A DNA stretch of 64,000 bases from SVEL01 sp045126215. GTDB lineage: Bacteria; Bacillota; Clostridia; Lachnospirales; Lachnospiraceae. Each line of letters starts with the position of its first letter. The first letter of the stretch is position 1. The position numbers and the translations under genes are program-made. The notes below the pieces were generated by a model. That model was not told the DNA's origin, did not search any database, and saw only the letters and a program-made list of their open reading frames with translations. Of this stretch, positions 18,085 through 26,887 are shown piece by piece. The DNA lies in assembly GCA_045126215.1 (NCBI GenBank), contig JBGVOD010000054.1:1-64000 (forward strand), given 5' to 3'.

Positions 18085-19470
18085 ATGGAAAAGTATTTGG
18101 AATTTAGGGAAAAGTATAAGACATTTACATATGAAGGATATCAATATTTTATTGAAGATGGGTTACTTAAGGTAGTATATGATTTTGATATTGATGGGCT
18201 TGACCATTTCTCCCCATATTGGAAATTCGATATGGGAAAAAGAAATATTGATGAACTAATGATAGATGAAACCTTTGATAATATGGTATTTTCCCTTGGA
18301 ATGGTAGAGCTTATCAGCTATTGGAAGATATGCTGTCCTAAAGAGGTCATTATAAAAGGAAGATTTTTAAATGATGAACAGATAAAATGGTGGAAAGAGC
18401 TATATTATCTGGGACTTGGAGAATATTTTTATACAAATCATATTGAAACATCTGTGGAAGAATTCATGACGATTGTTCCAGAAGGTGAGAAAAAATACGT
18501 TGTTGATGATAATGTAAAAAAAATAAACGAAGAAATGTTTGAAGGATGCCTTGTGCCAATTGGAGGGGGAAAAGATTCTGTGGTTTCTCTTGAACTGCTG
18601 AAAAAGACCAATAATAGGATAAGACCATTTATTATTAATCCAAGAGGGGCAACGTTGAATACAGTATCAGTTGGTGGATTTAATGATGAGCTGATTACAG
18701 CTAAAAGAATACTGGATAAGAATATGATAAGACTAAATGGAGAGGGATTTTTAAATGGACACACTCCATATTCTGCCATTGTTGCATTCTCTACAACTAT
18801 AGTAGCATATTTAAATAAATTAAGATATATAACACTATCAAATGAGGCTAGCGCAAATGAAAGTACAGTAAAAGGCAGTGATGTTAATCATCAATATTCA
18901 AAGAGCTTCAAATTTGAAAAAGACTTTCATCACTATGAGGAAAAATACCTTGGAAGTGGAACTATGTATTTTAGTCTCCTTAGACCATTAAGTGAATTCC
19001 AGATTGCCAGATTTTTTGCAAAACAGAAGCAGTACCATGATATTTTCAGAAGCTGCAATGTTGGAAGTAAAGAAGATATATGGTGTGGTCATTGCTCCAA
19101 GTGTTTGTTTGTATATTTGATATTGTCGCCTTTTTTATCGGATGAAGAGCTTGTAAAGATATTTGGCGTCAGAATGACAGATGATCAGAACATGCAGGAA
19201 GATTTTGAAAAACTTATTGGAATGGTTGAAGAAAAGCCGTTTGAATGTGTTGGCAGCAGGGAAGAAGTTAATGCTGCTGTCACAATGACTATTAGAGATA
19301 TGGAAAGTAAAGGGATGAAGCTTCCATATTTATTTGAGTATTACAAAACTACACATTTATATAATGAAAATAAAGACAGAGAATATACATTTTTTAGCGA
19401 ATATAATGATGAGAATCTTTTGCCTGAACAATTTGCAAAACTTGTAAGGGAAAACGCTGTGGAGGCATAA
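18085..19470 (+). CDS. murL: MurL-like UDP-MurNAc-L-Ala-L-Glu epimerase
   Basis: Best recognised as the MurL family, shown in Xanthomonas to epimerise the terminal L-Glu of UDP-MurNAc-L-Ala-L-Glu to D-Glu with ATP. The sequence shows a PP-loop-like nucleotide motif GGGKDS at residues 160-165 (with VPI before it). It also has LSNEASANESTVKGSDVNHQYSKS in two conserved blocks, LLRPLSEFQIARFF, and a Cys cluster WCGHCSKCLFVYL at 333-345. The N-terminal ~150 residues are family specific. The stop is followed one base later by the ATG of a MurD homologue. This coupling is the same pairing (murD2-murL) that defines the alternative pathway. The family assignment comes from remembered motifs and gene context, and an unassigned PP-loop enzyme is the alternative. 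Confidence 0.78.
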   Translation: MEKYLEFREKYKTFTYEGYQYFIEDGLLKVVYDFDIDGLDHFSPYWKFDMGKRNIDELMIDETFDNMVFSLGMVELISYWKICCPKEVIIKGRFLNDEQIKWWKELYYLGLGEYFYTNHIETSVEEFMTIVPEGEKKYVVDDNVKKINEEMFEGCLVPIGGGKDSVVSLELLKKTNNRIRPFIINPRGATLNTVSVGGFNDELITAKRILDKNMIRLNGEGFLNGHTPYSAIVAFSTTIVAYLNKLRYITLSNEASANESTVKGSDVNHQYSKSFKFEKDFHHYEEKYLGSGTMYFSLLRPLSEFQIARFFAKQKQYHDIFRSCNVGSKEDIWCGHCSKCLFVYLILSPFLSDEELVKIFGVRMTDDQNMQEDFEKLIGMVEEKPFECVGSREEVNAAVTMTIRDMESKGMKLPYLFEYYKTTHLYNENKDREYTFFSEYNDENLLPEQFAKLVRENAVEA

Positions 19471-19471
19471 T

Positions 19472-20848
19472 ATGAAAGAAGTTTTAAGGAAATATATTGC
19501 TGGTAAAAAAGTTGCCATACTAGGATTTGGCAGAGAAGGAAAGTCTACATTAAGACTGTGTGAACAGATTGGTGGATACGATTCCATATCGGTTCTGGAC
19601 ATAAATGAGGTTCAAAGCGAATATAATGATGTTGAGATTGTTTATGGAGAAATGTATCAGAAAAAGCTTGATGATTATGACATTGTGATAAAGAGTCCGG
19701 GAATAGTCCTTGAAAAGAACTTTGAAGAATATAAATGCAGAATACTATGTCAGACAGAAATCTTCTTTGAAAGATATAGTAAACAGATTATTGGTATTAC
19801 AGGTACAAAGGGGAAGAGTACTACTACGGCCCTTATTTATCATATATTAAAGGAAAATGGCAGGGATGCCGTGCTTGCAGGAAATATAGGAATTCCTGCA
19901 TTTGATATTATTGACTCTATTTCGAATGATACAATAATAGTTTTTGAAATGTCATCACATATGCTCGAATATATGACTACTGCTCCGCACATAGGTGTAT
20001 TTCTCAATATACATGAAGAACACCTTGACCATTATGGAACTATGGAGAAATATGTAAATGCCAAGAAAAATATATATCTGAACCAGAAATGTGATGATAT
20101 ATGCTTTGTAAATGCACTTTTAGGGGCAAAATCTAAAGGCAAGCTTGTAGAACTGTTCTCTGATTTTGAGGGCGATAAGGCTTCAGAAGAGGTACTTGAT
20201 AGAAAAGATTCCTTCTTGTCGGTTTATGGAAATCAGGTGAAATTTAATAGCTTTGGTCATATATTTGAATATGAGATTCCTGTAAAGGAAATACAGATAT
20301 TTGGAGGACACAATTACTATGATATAGGAGTGGCTTTTGGTGTGTTGGCACTTCTTGGAGTTACAAGTGAAGAATTTGAAAAAGCACTTAAGACATTTGA
20401 AGCACTTCCACACAGACTTCAGTATGTGGGAACAAGTAGAGGCGTTAAATATTATGATGATTCCATTTCAACAATATGTGATACAGCTATTCAGGCGATG
20501 AAATGTGTTCCTGATGTTACTACTATATTAATAGGTGGTATGGACAGGGGGATAGATTACTCGGAGCTGATAGAGTATCTTGATGATTCTGGAATTGAAA
20601 ATATAGTTCTAATGTATGAAACAGGAAAAAGAATATATAATGAAATAACTGAAAAGCATCATGATTTTAAAGACAAAGACAGAATAATACTAGTAAATGA
20701 TTTGAAAGAAGCTGTCCGTGAGGCTAAAAAAGTAACAAAACCAGGGCAGGCATGTGTAATGTCACCGGCAGCAGCGTCTTATGGATATTTTAAAAATTTT
20801 GAAGAACGTGGAGATGTTTTTAAAACATTTGTACTAGATTCAAACTAA
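19472..20848 (+). CDS. murD: MurD-family UDP-MurNAc-L-Ala--glutamate ligase (MurD2-like)
   Basis: Adds glutamate to UDP-MurNAc-L-Ala. Mur ligase features are present: the ATP loop GTKGKST at residues 111-117, EMSSHMLEY, EEHLDHYGT, GGHNYYD, PHR at 313-315 and the C-terminal MSPAAASYGYFKNFEERGDVFK. In the part that binds D-Glu in E. coli MurD, the canonical NDSKATN is DDSISTI (329-335), and the Gly-Gly-Asp-Gly-Lys segment reads GGMDRG, with Arg359 where the substrate-binding Lys is expected. These changes and the tight coupling to the murL-like gene suggest an L-Glu-specific MurD2. Plain MurD remains possible if this is the only copy in the genome. Confidence 0.85.
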   Translation: MKEVLRKYIAGKKVAILGFGREGKSTLRLCEQIGGYDSISVLDINEVQSEYNDVEIVYGEMYQKKLDDYDIVIKSPGIVLEKNFEEYKCRILCQTEIFFERYSKQIIGITGTKGKSTTTALIYHILKENGRDAVLAGNIGIPAFDIIDSISNDTIIVFEMSSHMLEYMTTAPHIGVFLNIHEEHLDHYGTMEKYVNAKKNIYLNQKCDDICFVNALLGAKSKGKLVELFSDFEGDKASEEVLDRKDSFLSVYGNQVKFNSFGHIFEYEIPVKEIQIFGGHNYYDIGVAFGVLALLGVTSEEFEKALKTFEALPHRLQYVGTSRGVKYYDDSISTICDTAIQAMKCVPDVTTILIGGMDRGIDYSELIEYLDDSGIENIVLMYETGKRIYNEITEKHHDFKDKDRIILVNDLKEAVREAKKVTKPGQACVMSPAAASYGYFKNFEERGDVFKTFVLDSN

Positions 20849-21284
20849 TTTTTGCAGTCATATCATGACTAAAGTCATAAGTGTGTTTGTAAAAATGATA
20901 AAAATAAAAATTATAAAATGTAAATGAATAAGCTCTAAAATTATATGAATTGGTTAAAATTCACAAAATTAACATATTTTTAACTTAACTGAATGTTGAT
21001 AACTTGGGGATAAGTTATGAAAAAAATGTGGAAAAATACGGTAAAATGTGGAAAAAAAGTTACATTCACAATATGTTGGGATTAAAATAAAAAAAGTAGC
21101 ATATTTTGTATTGTGCAAAATCAATAAAAAAGTGCGAATAATAACTTTTATGACTATAAAAATCAATTGCTTTATAATAATTTTTATAGTAGAATATTCC
21201 TAGATAGGTATGCTATGAATAGGTAGTTTATTATACATACTTGTTGGTTTTTGGTTGATTACTTTGAAAAAAGGGGAAAGAAAA
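20849..21284. other. AT-rich 436-bp intergenic region upstream of the pilus operon
   Basis: No gene is seen. It contains a small hairpin after murD (20865-20878, ATGACT/AGTCAT), an ATAACTT/AAGTTAT inverted repeat (20999-21018) and two copies of TGTGGAAAA 20 bp apart (21027-21035, 21047-21055). The pilB promoter and its palindrome lie at the right end. Confidence 0.7.
21153..21195 (+). promoter_or_regulatory. pilB operon promoter inside an 11-bp palindrome
   Basis: TTGCTT (21167-21172), a 17-bp spacer and TAGAAT (21190-21195) form a good sigma-A promoter about 90 bp before pilB. An inverted repeat with perfect 11-bp arms, ACTATAAAAAT (21153-21163) and ATTTTTATAGT (21180-21190), spans the -35 and spacer, and its right arm ends on the first base of the -10. 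This fits an operator for a dimeric regulator. Confidence 0.55.
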
Positions 21285-23021
21285 ATGGCTGGTTTCAGAA
21301 AAAGAGTGCGTATCGGTGATGTACTTGTACAACAGGGATTTATCACGGATGAACAGCTTGCATCAGCACTTGAAGAACAGAAGAATACCGGAGGTCTTCT
21401 TGGTGAGACTTTGGTTGGACTGGGATATGTAAGCGAGCAGGTGATTATCGATACACTTTGTGAACAACTTAGTATTGAGTATCTCGACATTAGAAAGGTT
21501 GAAACGATTGAACCTGAGGTACTTGATTTATTACCTGAAGATGTTATCAGGAAATATACAGCTCTTCCTATTAGAAGATCGGATACAGATTTTAATGTAC
21601 TTATAGTTGCTATGGCGGATCCTATGAACATTTATGCAATTGACGATTTAGGTATTGTCAGTGGCTGCCAGATAGAGCCTGTACTTAGTACAACTTCTCA
21701 GATTAATGCAAAGATAGATGCTATTTTTGGTAAACAGCAGGCACAGGCCGTTGCTGAACAGTACAAAAAGGAACAGGAAGCATACTTTGAAAGTGGTAAG
21801 AAAGGCAAAGATAAGGAAGAAATTGAAGACGAAGCCCGTAAAGAGGAAGTTGAGAATTCTCCTATCGTTTTACTTGTTAAGGGTATTATTGAGCAGGCTG
21901 TTCGTCAGAGAGCCAGCGATATTCATATAGAGCCATTCGAATACAATGTTCGTGTAAGATTCCGTGTCGATGGCGCGTTAAGAGAGATTATTCAGTATGA
22001 TAAGGCGTTGTTTAACGCTATAATAGCCCGTATCAAGATTATATCAGGTATGGATATTTCGGAAAAGAGAAAACCTCAGGATGGTCGTATCACTCAGGTG
22101 GTAGACAGAAAAGAGTATGATATCCGTGTATCTAACCTTCCTACTGTGTTCGGTGAAAAGGTCGTAATGCGTATTGCTTCAAAAGAAGGTTTTAATAAAA
22201 ATAAGATGGATCTTGGTCTTAGACCGGAAGATTTGGTACAGTTTGATAATATTCTAAAGAATCCGAATGGTATTATTCTTGTTACCGGACCAACAGGTAG
22301 TGGTAAGTCTACAACTCTTTATACAGCTCTTAGTGAATTGAATAAAGAAGATGTTAATATAGTAACGGTAGAAGATCCTGTAGAAGCAAATATTGATGGT
22401 ATTAATCAGGTTCATGTTAATGTAAAGGCAGACCTTACATTTGCTAGTGCACTTCGTTCTATATTGCGACAAGATCCGGATATCATTATGATCGGTGAAA
22501 TCCGTGACTCCGAGACTGCAGGTATAGCGGTTAAGGCGTCTATCACAGGTCACTTAGTTGTTAGTACATTACATACAAACAGTACGGCAAGTACTGTTGG
22601 ACGTTTGGTTGATATGGGCGTTGAACCGTATCTTTTAGGTGATTCACTTGTTGGTATTATTGCACAGCGTCTTGTTAGAAGGCTTTGTCCTGAATGTAAA
22701 AAACCGGTGCAGGCTTCGGAAGATGATCTTATAAAGCTTGGAATGAATCCTACAGATTCACTTACTATTTATGAACCTTGTGGATGTCCATCCTGCGATA
22801 ATATTGGTTATAAAGGACGTATCGGTATTTATGAAATTATGACGATTACTTCTGGTGTTAAGGCAGTAATTGCGGCTAATGGAAATGCCGATGAGATAAA
22901 GAGAGCGGCTGAAAAAGATGGTATGAGTACACTTAGGAATTCGGCAGCAAAATATGTAAAAGAAGGCGTTACTACTGTGGCAGAGATGATGAAGGCTACA
23001 TATAGCGCAGAAGAGGAGTAG
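21285..23021 (+). CDS. pilB: Type IV pilus assembly ATPase PilB
   Basis: Cytoplasmic hexameric ATPase that powers pilus extension by turning PilC. The N-terminal domain (RIGDVLVQQGFITDEQLASAL) is the GspE/MshEN-type domain, which in some homologues binds cyclic di-GMP. The ATPase domain has Walker A GPTGSGKS at 335-342, the Asp box VEDPVEANIDGINQV, Walker B DPDIIMIGEIRD and His box STLHTNS. A zinc-binding Cys tetrad (CPECKK and CGCPSCD) lies near residues 470-510. The ATG at 21285 follows AAAGGGGAAAG, and an upstream in-frame TTG at 21255 would place the Shine-Dalgarno inside the gene. First gene of the pilus operon. Confidence 0.96.
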   Translation: MAGFRKRVRIGDVLVQQGFITDEQLASALEEQKNTGGLLGETLVGLGYVSEQVIIDTLCEQLSIEYLDIRKVETIEPEVLDLLPEDVIRKYTALPIRRSDTDFNVLIVAMADPMNIYAIDDLGIVSGCQIEPVLSTTSQINAKIDAIFGKQQAQAVAEQYKKEQEAYFESGKKGKDKEEIEDEARKEEVENSPIVLLVKGIIEQAVRQRASDIHIEPFEYNVRVRFRVDGALREIIQYDKALFNAIIARIKIISGMDISEKRKPQDGRITQVVDRKEYDIRVSNLPTVFGEKVVMRIASKEGFNKNKMDLGLRPEDLVQFDNILKNPNGIILVTGPTGSGKSTTLYTALSELNKEDVNIVTVEDPVEANIDGINQVHVNVKADLTFASALRSILRQDPDIIMIGEIRDSETAGIAVKASITGHLVVSTLHTNSTASTVGRLVDMGVEPYLLGDSLVGIIAQRLVRRLCPECKKPVQASEDDLIKLGMNPTDSLTIYEPCGCPSCDNIGYKGRIGIYEIMTITSGVKAVIAANGNADEIKRAAEKDGMSTLRNSAAKYVKEGVTTVAEMMKATYSAEEE

Positions 23022-23025
23022 GAAA

Positions 23026-24081
23026 ATGGTTACTATTGAAGAAATACTGAATACGGCCAAGATGAACAAGGCTTCCGATGTGCATATCTGTGTTGGCGTT
23101 CCACCAAAGGCAAGAATACACGGTGATTTGGTGAATATGAGCTATCCAGTTCTTTCAAAAACTGATGCAGATACAATTATCAAGAGTATTATGAATGAAA
23201 GACAGCTTGATATATTAGAAGAGAAAGGAGAAGTGGATTTCTCATTCTCGATTCAGACAGTAGGACGATTCAGAGTAAATGTTTTCAGACAAAGAGGAGC
23301 TTTATCGGCTGCACTCCGTCTGGTAAATACAATTATTCCAAAACCTGAAGATTTGGGTGTACCACCTTCAGTAGCGAATTTATATAAGAAGAAGAGAGGT
23401 CTTGTTCTTGTTACAGGACCAACAGGTAGTGGTAAGTCAACAACACTTGCTTCTATTATAAATCTTGTAAATGAAAACCTCTCATCACATGTTATTACAT
23501 TGGAAGACCCTATCGAATATTTACATACACATAAGATGTCTACAGTAAACCAGAGAGAAATCGGAATGGATTCACTTTCATATGATAATGCGCTTAGAGC
23601 TGCACTTCGTGAGGATCCAGACGTTATTCTTGTAGGAGAAATGCGTGACCTTGAGACTATTTCGATTGCTATCAGAGCTGCTGAAACAGGTCACTTGGTA
23701 TTCTCAACATTACATACAATTGGTGCGGCAGCAACAATCGATCGTGTAATCGATGTATTCCCGCCACATCAGCAGCAGCAGATCAGAGTTCAGCTTGCAA
23801 CAGTATTAGAGGCTGTTATTTCACAGCAGCTTTTACCTACAGCAGATGGACGTGGACGAGTAGCAGCATTTGAGGTGCTTCATGCAGTACCTGCTATTAG
23901 AAACCTTATAAGAGAAAATAAGACATTCCAGATTGCATCGACAATGCAGACAAATAAAAAGCTTGGAATGCAGACTATGGATGATGCATTGTTCTATTTA
24001 TATGCACAGGGTATTATTACAAGAGATACAGCGCTTAACTATGCACAGGATCAGGCTGGATTAGAGAAGAAGTTGTACTAG
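23026..24081 (+). CDS. pilT: Pilus retraction ATPase PilT
   Basis: Depolymerises the pilus, driving retraction and twitching motility or DNA uptake. Walker A GPTGSGKST starts at residue 132. The Asp box is LEDPIEYLHTHKMSTVNQREIG, Walker B is DPDVILVGEMRD and the His box is STLHTIGA. The retraction signature AIRNLIR is present at residues 290-296, which separates PilT from PilB paralogues. It starts 4 bp after pilB. Its presence implies dynamic pili rather than a secretion-only apparatus. Confidence 0.96.
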   Translation: MVTIEEILNTAKMNKASDVHICVGVPPKARIHGDLVNMSYPVLSKTDADTIIKSIMNERQLDILEEKGEVDFSFSIQTVGRFRVNVFRQRGALSAALRLVNTIIPKPEDLGVPPSVANLYKKKRGLVLVTGPTGSGKSTTLASIINLVNENLSSHVITLEDPIEYLHTHKMSTVNQREIGMDSLSYDNALRAALREDPDVILVGEMRDLETISIAIRAAETGHLVFSTLHTIGAAATIDRVIDVFPPHQQQQIRVQLATVLEAVISQQLLPTADGRGRVAAFEVLHAVPAIRNLIRENKTFQIASTMQTNKKLGMQTMDDALFYLYAQGIITRDTALNYAQDQAGLEKKLY

Positions 24082-24095
24082 AAAAGAGGTATTAG

Positions 24096-25307
24096 ATGGC
24101 ACAGTTTTCATATCAAGCTGTCGAAAAAGACGGTAAGACCAAAAAAGGAAATATTGAAGCTGAAAGCATTGATAAGGCTCGAAGCCTTTTACGTGCAGAT
24201 AATCTTACGGTTATTAAGATTGGCGAAGCCGGTATGCTTAATAAAGATATCAATCTTAGCTTTGGTAAAAAGAAACTTAAACCGAGGGATTTAAGCGTAT
24301 TCTGTAGACAGTTCTTAAGTATTCTTAAGGCTGGTGTTAGTATGATTGCAGCACTGGAGATGCTAAGTGATCAGACTGAAAATAAGATTCTTAAAGCAGC
24401 TATCAAGTCTATAAAGGATAATGTTGAAAAGGGTGATACTCTTTCACAGGCTATGAAGAAACAGGAAGGTATATTTCCAAGTATTCTTCTTAGTATGATA
24501 GAGGCTGGTGAAGCATCGGGTTCATTGGAAGTGTCTCTTGAACGTATGAGTGAGCACTTTGAAAAGGATGCAAGAATCAAGGGTATGGTAAAGAAAGCGT
24601 TTATGTACCCTATTGTATTGATATTTGTTATGATAGCGATTGTAATCATTATGCTTACATTTGTTATCCCTCAGTTTGAGGCGATGTTTAAGGATATAGG
24701 TTCTGATCTTCCGGCAATTACAAAGGGAGCATTGGCACTTAGTGAGTCGTTACAAAACAATTGGCTGTTTTATATTATTGGTATTGTGGCCATTGTTGTG
24801 GCGTATAAGGTATATGCAAATACACCTAACGGCAAGAGAGTAGTTGCAAATCTGATGCTGAAGGTTCCTGTATTCGGTATGTTATCTGTCAAGACTGCAT
24901 CAGCAAGATTTACAAGAACTCTTTCAACACTTATGGCGTCAGGTATGCCTCTTATTGATTCAATCAATATATGTGCAAATGTTATGGACAATGTGTTGTT
25001 TAAAGATGCCTTGGCAGAGACATCAAAACAGGTAGAGAGAGGTCTTAATCTTTCAGTACCACTTAAACAGAGCGGACTCTTTCCCAATATGGTTATTCAT
25101 ATGATTGGTATCGGTGAAGAAACTGGTAATATGGAAGAGATGCTTACGAATGTAGCCAACTATTATGATGAAGAAGTTGAGATGACAACTCAGCAGGCGA
25201 CAGCCCTTATGGAGCCTATGATTATTGTTGTAATGGCAGTTGTAGTATGTTTACTCATCGCTGTAATCTACGGACCAATGATGCAGTTGTACTCAGATAT
25301 TGGCTAG
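24096..25307 (+). CDS. pilC: Pilus inner-membrane platform protein PilC
   Basis: Polytopic membrane protein of the GspF/PilC family, coupling the ATPase to pilin addition. Two homologous GspF domains are seen (FCRQFLSILKAGVSMIAALEML and FTRTLSTLMASGMPLIDSINICANV). Both have the GEASGS/GEETGN motif after a SML or HMI helix. Hydrophobic segments lie near residues 170-195, 220-245 and 375-400. The N-terminal YQAVEKDGKTKKGNIEAES is typical. The product of 403 residues is full length. Confidence 0.95.
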   Translation: MAQFSYQAVEKDGKTKKGNIEAESIDKARSLLRADNLTVIKIGEAGMLNKDINLSFGKKKLKPRDLSVFCRQFLSILKAGVSMIAALEMLSDQTENKILKAAIKSIKDNVEKGDTLSQAMKKQEGIFPSILLSMIEAGEASGSLEVSLERMSEHFEKDARIKGMVKKAFMYPIVLIFVMIAIVIIMLTFVIPQFEAMFKDIGSDLPAITKGALALSESLQNNWLFYIIGIVAIVVAYKVYANTPNGKRVVANLMLKVPVFGMLSVKTASARFTRTLSTLMASGMPLIDSINICANVMDNVLFKDALAETSKQVERGLNLSVPLKQSGLFPNMVIHMIGIGEETGNMEEMLTNVANYYDEEVEMTTQQATALMEPMIIVVMAVVVCLLIAVIYGPMMQLYSDIG

Positions 25308-25317
25308 TTATAAAGTG

Positions 25318-25350
25318 GATATCCCCACCAGACCCGAGCTGGTGGATATC
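25318..25350 (+). promoter_or_regulatory. Stem-loop between pilC and the major pilin gene
   Basis: GATATC-CC-CACCAG pairs with CTGGTGGATATC around a GACCCGAG-type loop, 12 bp with a CC bulge. No U-run follows, so it more likely marks an RNA processing or stability element, or a partial terminator, than a full stop. Confidence 0.6.
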
Positions 25351-25390
25351 ATATAAATAAATATTTAATAAATAAAAGGAGAAAAAGAAA

Positions 25391-25981
25391 ATGAAAAAGA
25401 CAAACAACAGCGGTTTCTCATTAGTAGAACTTATCGTAGTTATTGCTATTATGGCAGTACTCATCGGTGTATTAGCACCAGCACTTATTGGTAACATTGA
25501 AAAATCAAGAGAATCAACAGATATCAACAACCTTGATACAGTACTTACAGCTGTAAACACAGCTCTTGCTGATGAAGCAGGTCTTAAGGATCTTAATTCT
25601 AAGTGGCTTAAGACAACAGATGATGCTGGTACAACAACAAAAGCAACATTTGTAATTATTCCAGTTAAGAATTTATTTGATTCATCAAATGCTAACTATA
25701 ACGGTTCATTTGCAAAGGGTGTTAGAGAATATCTTGAAGATTCTATACCAGACCTTGGTGCAAGTAAGAATGATGGATGTGAAATCTATGTTCAGATTAA
25801 GTCAGTAAATGGTTCAAAACAGATTACAGTATTTGCAGCTGCTACAGGTTTATCTACAACAACAGAAATTACAGGTACTGCTACAAGTGTTACAGAATGT
25901 GATAAGCTTGAGTATAGCGATGGTAGCAAGAAACACTTCTGGGTTGGTTACTTACAGAAGAATGAAGAACCTACTACTTAA
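25391..25981 (+). CDS. pilA: Major type IV pilin (prepilin)
   Basis: Structural subunit of the pilus fibre. The leader MKKTNNSG is followed by the class IV cleavage site and mature N-terminus FSLVELIVV, with Glu5 conserved and a hydrophobic alpha1 helix to about residue 30. The mature protein is about 188 residues, with a Thr/Ser/Lys-rich globular domain and a single Cys pair (GCEIYVQI and ECDKLEY). AAAAGGAGAAAAAG precedes the ATG. Its position between pilC and pilD, a dedicated upstream stem-loop and the strong ribosome binding site fit an abundant major pilin. Confidence 0.93.
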   Translation: MKKTNNSGFSLVELIVVIAIMAVLIGVLAPALIGNIEKSRESTDINNLDTVLTAVNTALADEAGLKDLNSKWLKTTDDAGTTTKATFVIIPVKNLFDSSNANYNGSFAKGVREYLEDSIPDLGASKNDGCEIYVQIKSVNGSKQITVFAAATGLSTTTEITGTATSVTECDKLEYSDGSKKHFWVGYLQKNEEPTT

Positions 25982-26017
25982 AAGTAATTAAATATTTATG
26001 TATAAGGAAATAAGGAT

Positions 26018-26797
26018 ATGTCTAGTGAATTGATTTTGTTTATATTTATAGTTGTCTTTTTGTATGGACTTGTAATTGGCAGCTTTTTAAATGTATGCAT
26101 ATACAGGATTCCAAAAAAAGAGAATATAGCAGTAAGCAGATCACACTGCATGTCTTGTGGAGGTCAGTTGAAGTGGTACGATCTTGTACCACTCTTCAGC
26201 TACCTGTTTCTAGGAGGCAAGTGCAGATATTGCAATGCAAAGATATCAATACAGTATCCTTTGGTGGAATCACTAAACGGACTCGGGTATGTATTTATAT
26301 TTTATGTAAACGGAATCAATATCACTAGCATATTATTTTCTTTGTGTTTTTCGGCACTTATTGTTATAAGTGTAATTGATTTTAGGACATATGAGATTCC
26401 ATTTGCGATGAACGTATATATAGGAATGCTTGGAATGGTCAGACTCATTCTTACTATATGTGGAGTAATGGATGGTAGTATATTAGAACTCTTACTAGGA
26501 TTTATTTCAGTAGGAGGATTTTTGGAGTTATTAAGGCTGTTTTCAAAAGGCAGAGCAATGGGAGGCGGAGATGTAAGGTTAATGTCTGCTGCGGGGCTAT
26601 TAATAGGTGTGAAGGAGATAGTCCTGGCACTTATATTAGGATGTATACTTGGTTCGGTAATACATATTGCAAGGATGAAGATTCAAAAGGTAGAGCACAG
26701 ATTGGCATTTGGTCCATATCTTGCAGCCGGTATTTTCATATCAATGTTATTTGGAGAACCGCTTATAGAATGGTATCTGTCATTGTTTACAGTATAG
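26018..26797 (+). CDS. pilD: Prepilin peptidase PilD
   Basis: Polytopic aspartic protease that removes prepilin leaders and N-methylates the new N-terminus. The cytoplasmic domain has two CxxC pairs (CMSCGG and CRYCNAK), giving a zinc site as in bifunctional PilD. The catalytic Asp residues are Asp121 in VIDFRTYEIPF and Asp185 in GGGDVRLM. Several membrane helices cover the rest. Length 259 is typical. It serves the five prepilin-like genes of this operon. Confidence 0.95.
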   Translation: MSSELILFIFIVVFLYGLVIGSFLNVCIYRIPKKENIAVSRSHCMSCGGQLKWYDLVPLFSYLFLGGKCRYCNAKISIQYPLVESLNGLGYVFIFYVNGINITSILFSLCFSALIVISVIDFRTYEIPFAMNVYIGMLGMVRLILTICGVMDGSILELLLGFISVGGFLELLRLFSKGRAMGGGDVRLMSAAGLLIGVKEIVLALILGCILGSVIHIARMKIQKVEHRLAFGPYLAAGIFISMLFGEPLIEWYLSLFTV

Positions 26798-26823
26798 ACA
26801 GATATGAAGTTGACTTGAAAACA

Positions 26824-26865
26824 ACGTGATATTCACGTGTATATAGATTAAATGAAATATCACCG
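26824..26865 (+). promoter_or_regulatory. Alternative hairpins upstream of pilM
   Basis: ACGTGA/TCACGT (26824-26838) forms a small palindrome. The same left arm can pair instead with AATATCACCGT (26856-26866) just before the AAGGAGG site of pilM. The two pairings exclude one another, which would allow switching, but no ligand or mechanism is suggested by the sequence. Confidence 0.35.
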
Positions 26866-26887
26866 TAAGGGATAAGGAGGAAAATAG

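Noticed and set aside
21001..21284. A cyclic di-GMP riboswitch before the pilus operon, as in some Clostridia.
   Set aside because: None of the conserved GEMM motifs is visible. The region is AT-rich with a simple promoter-palindrome.
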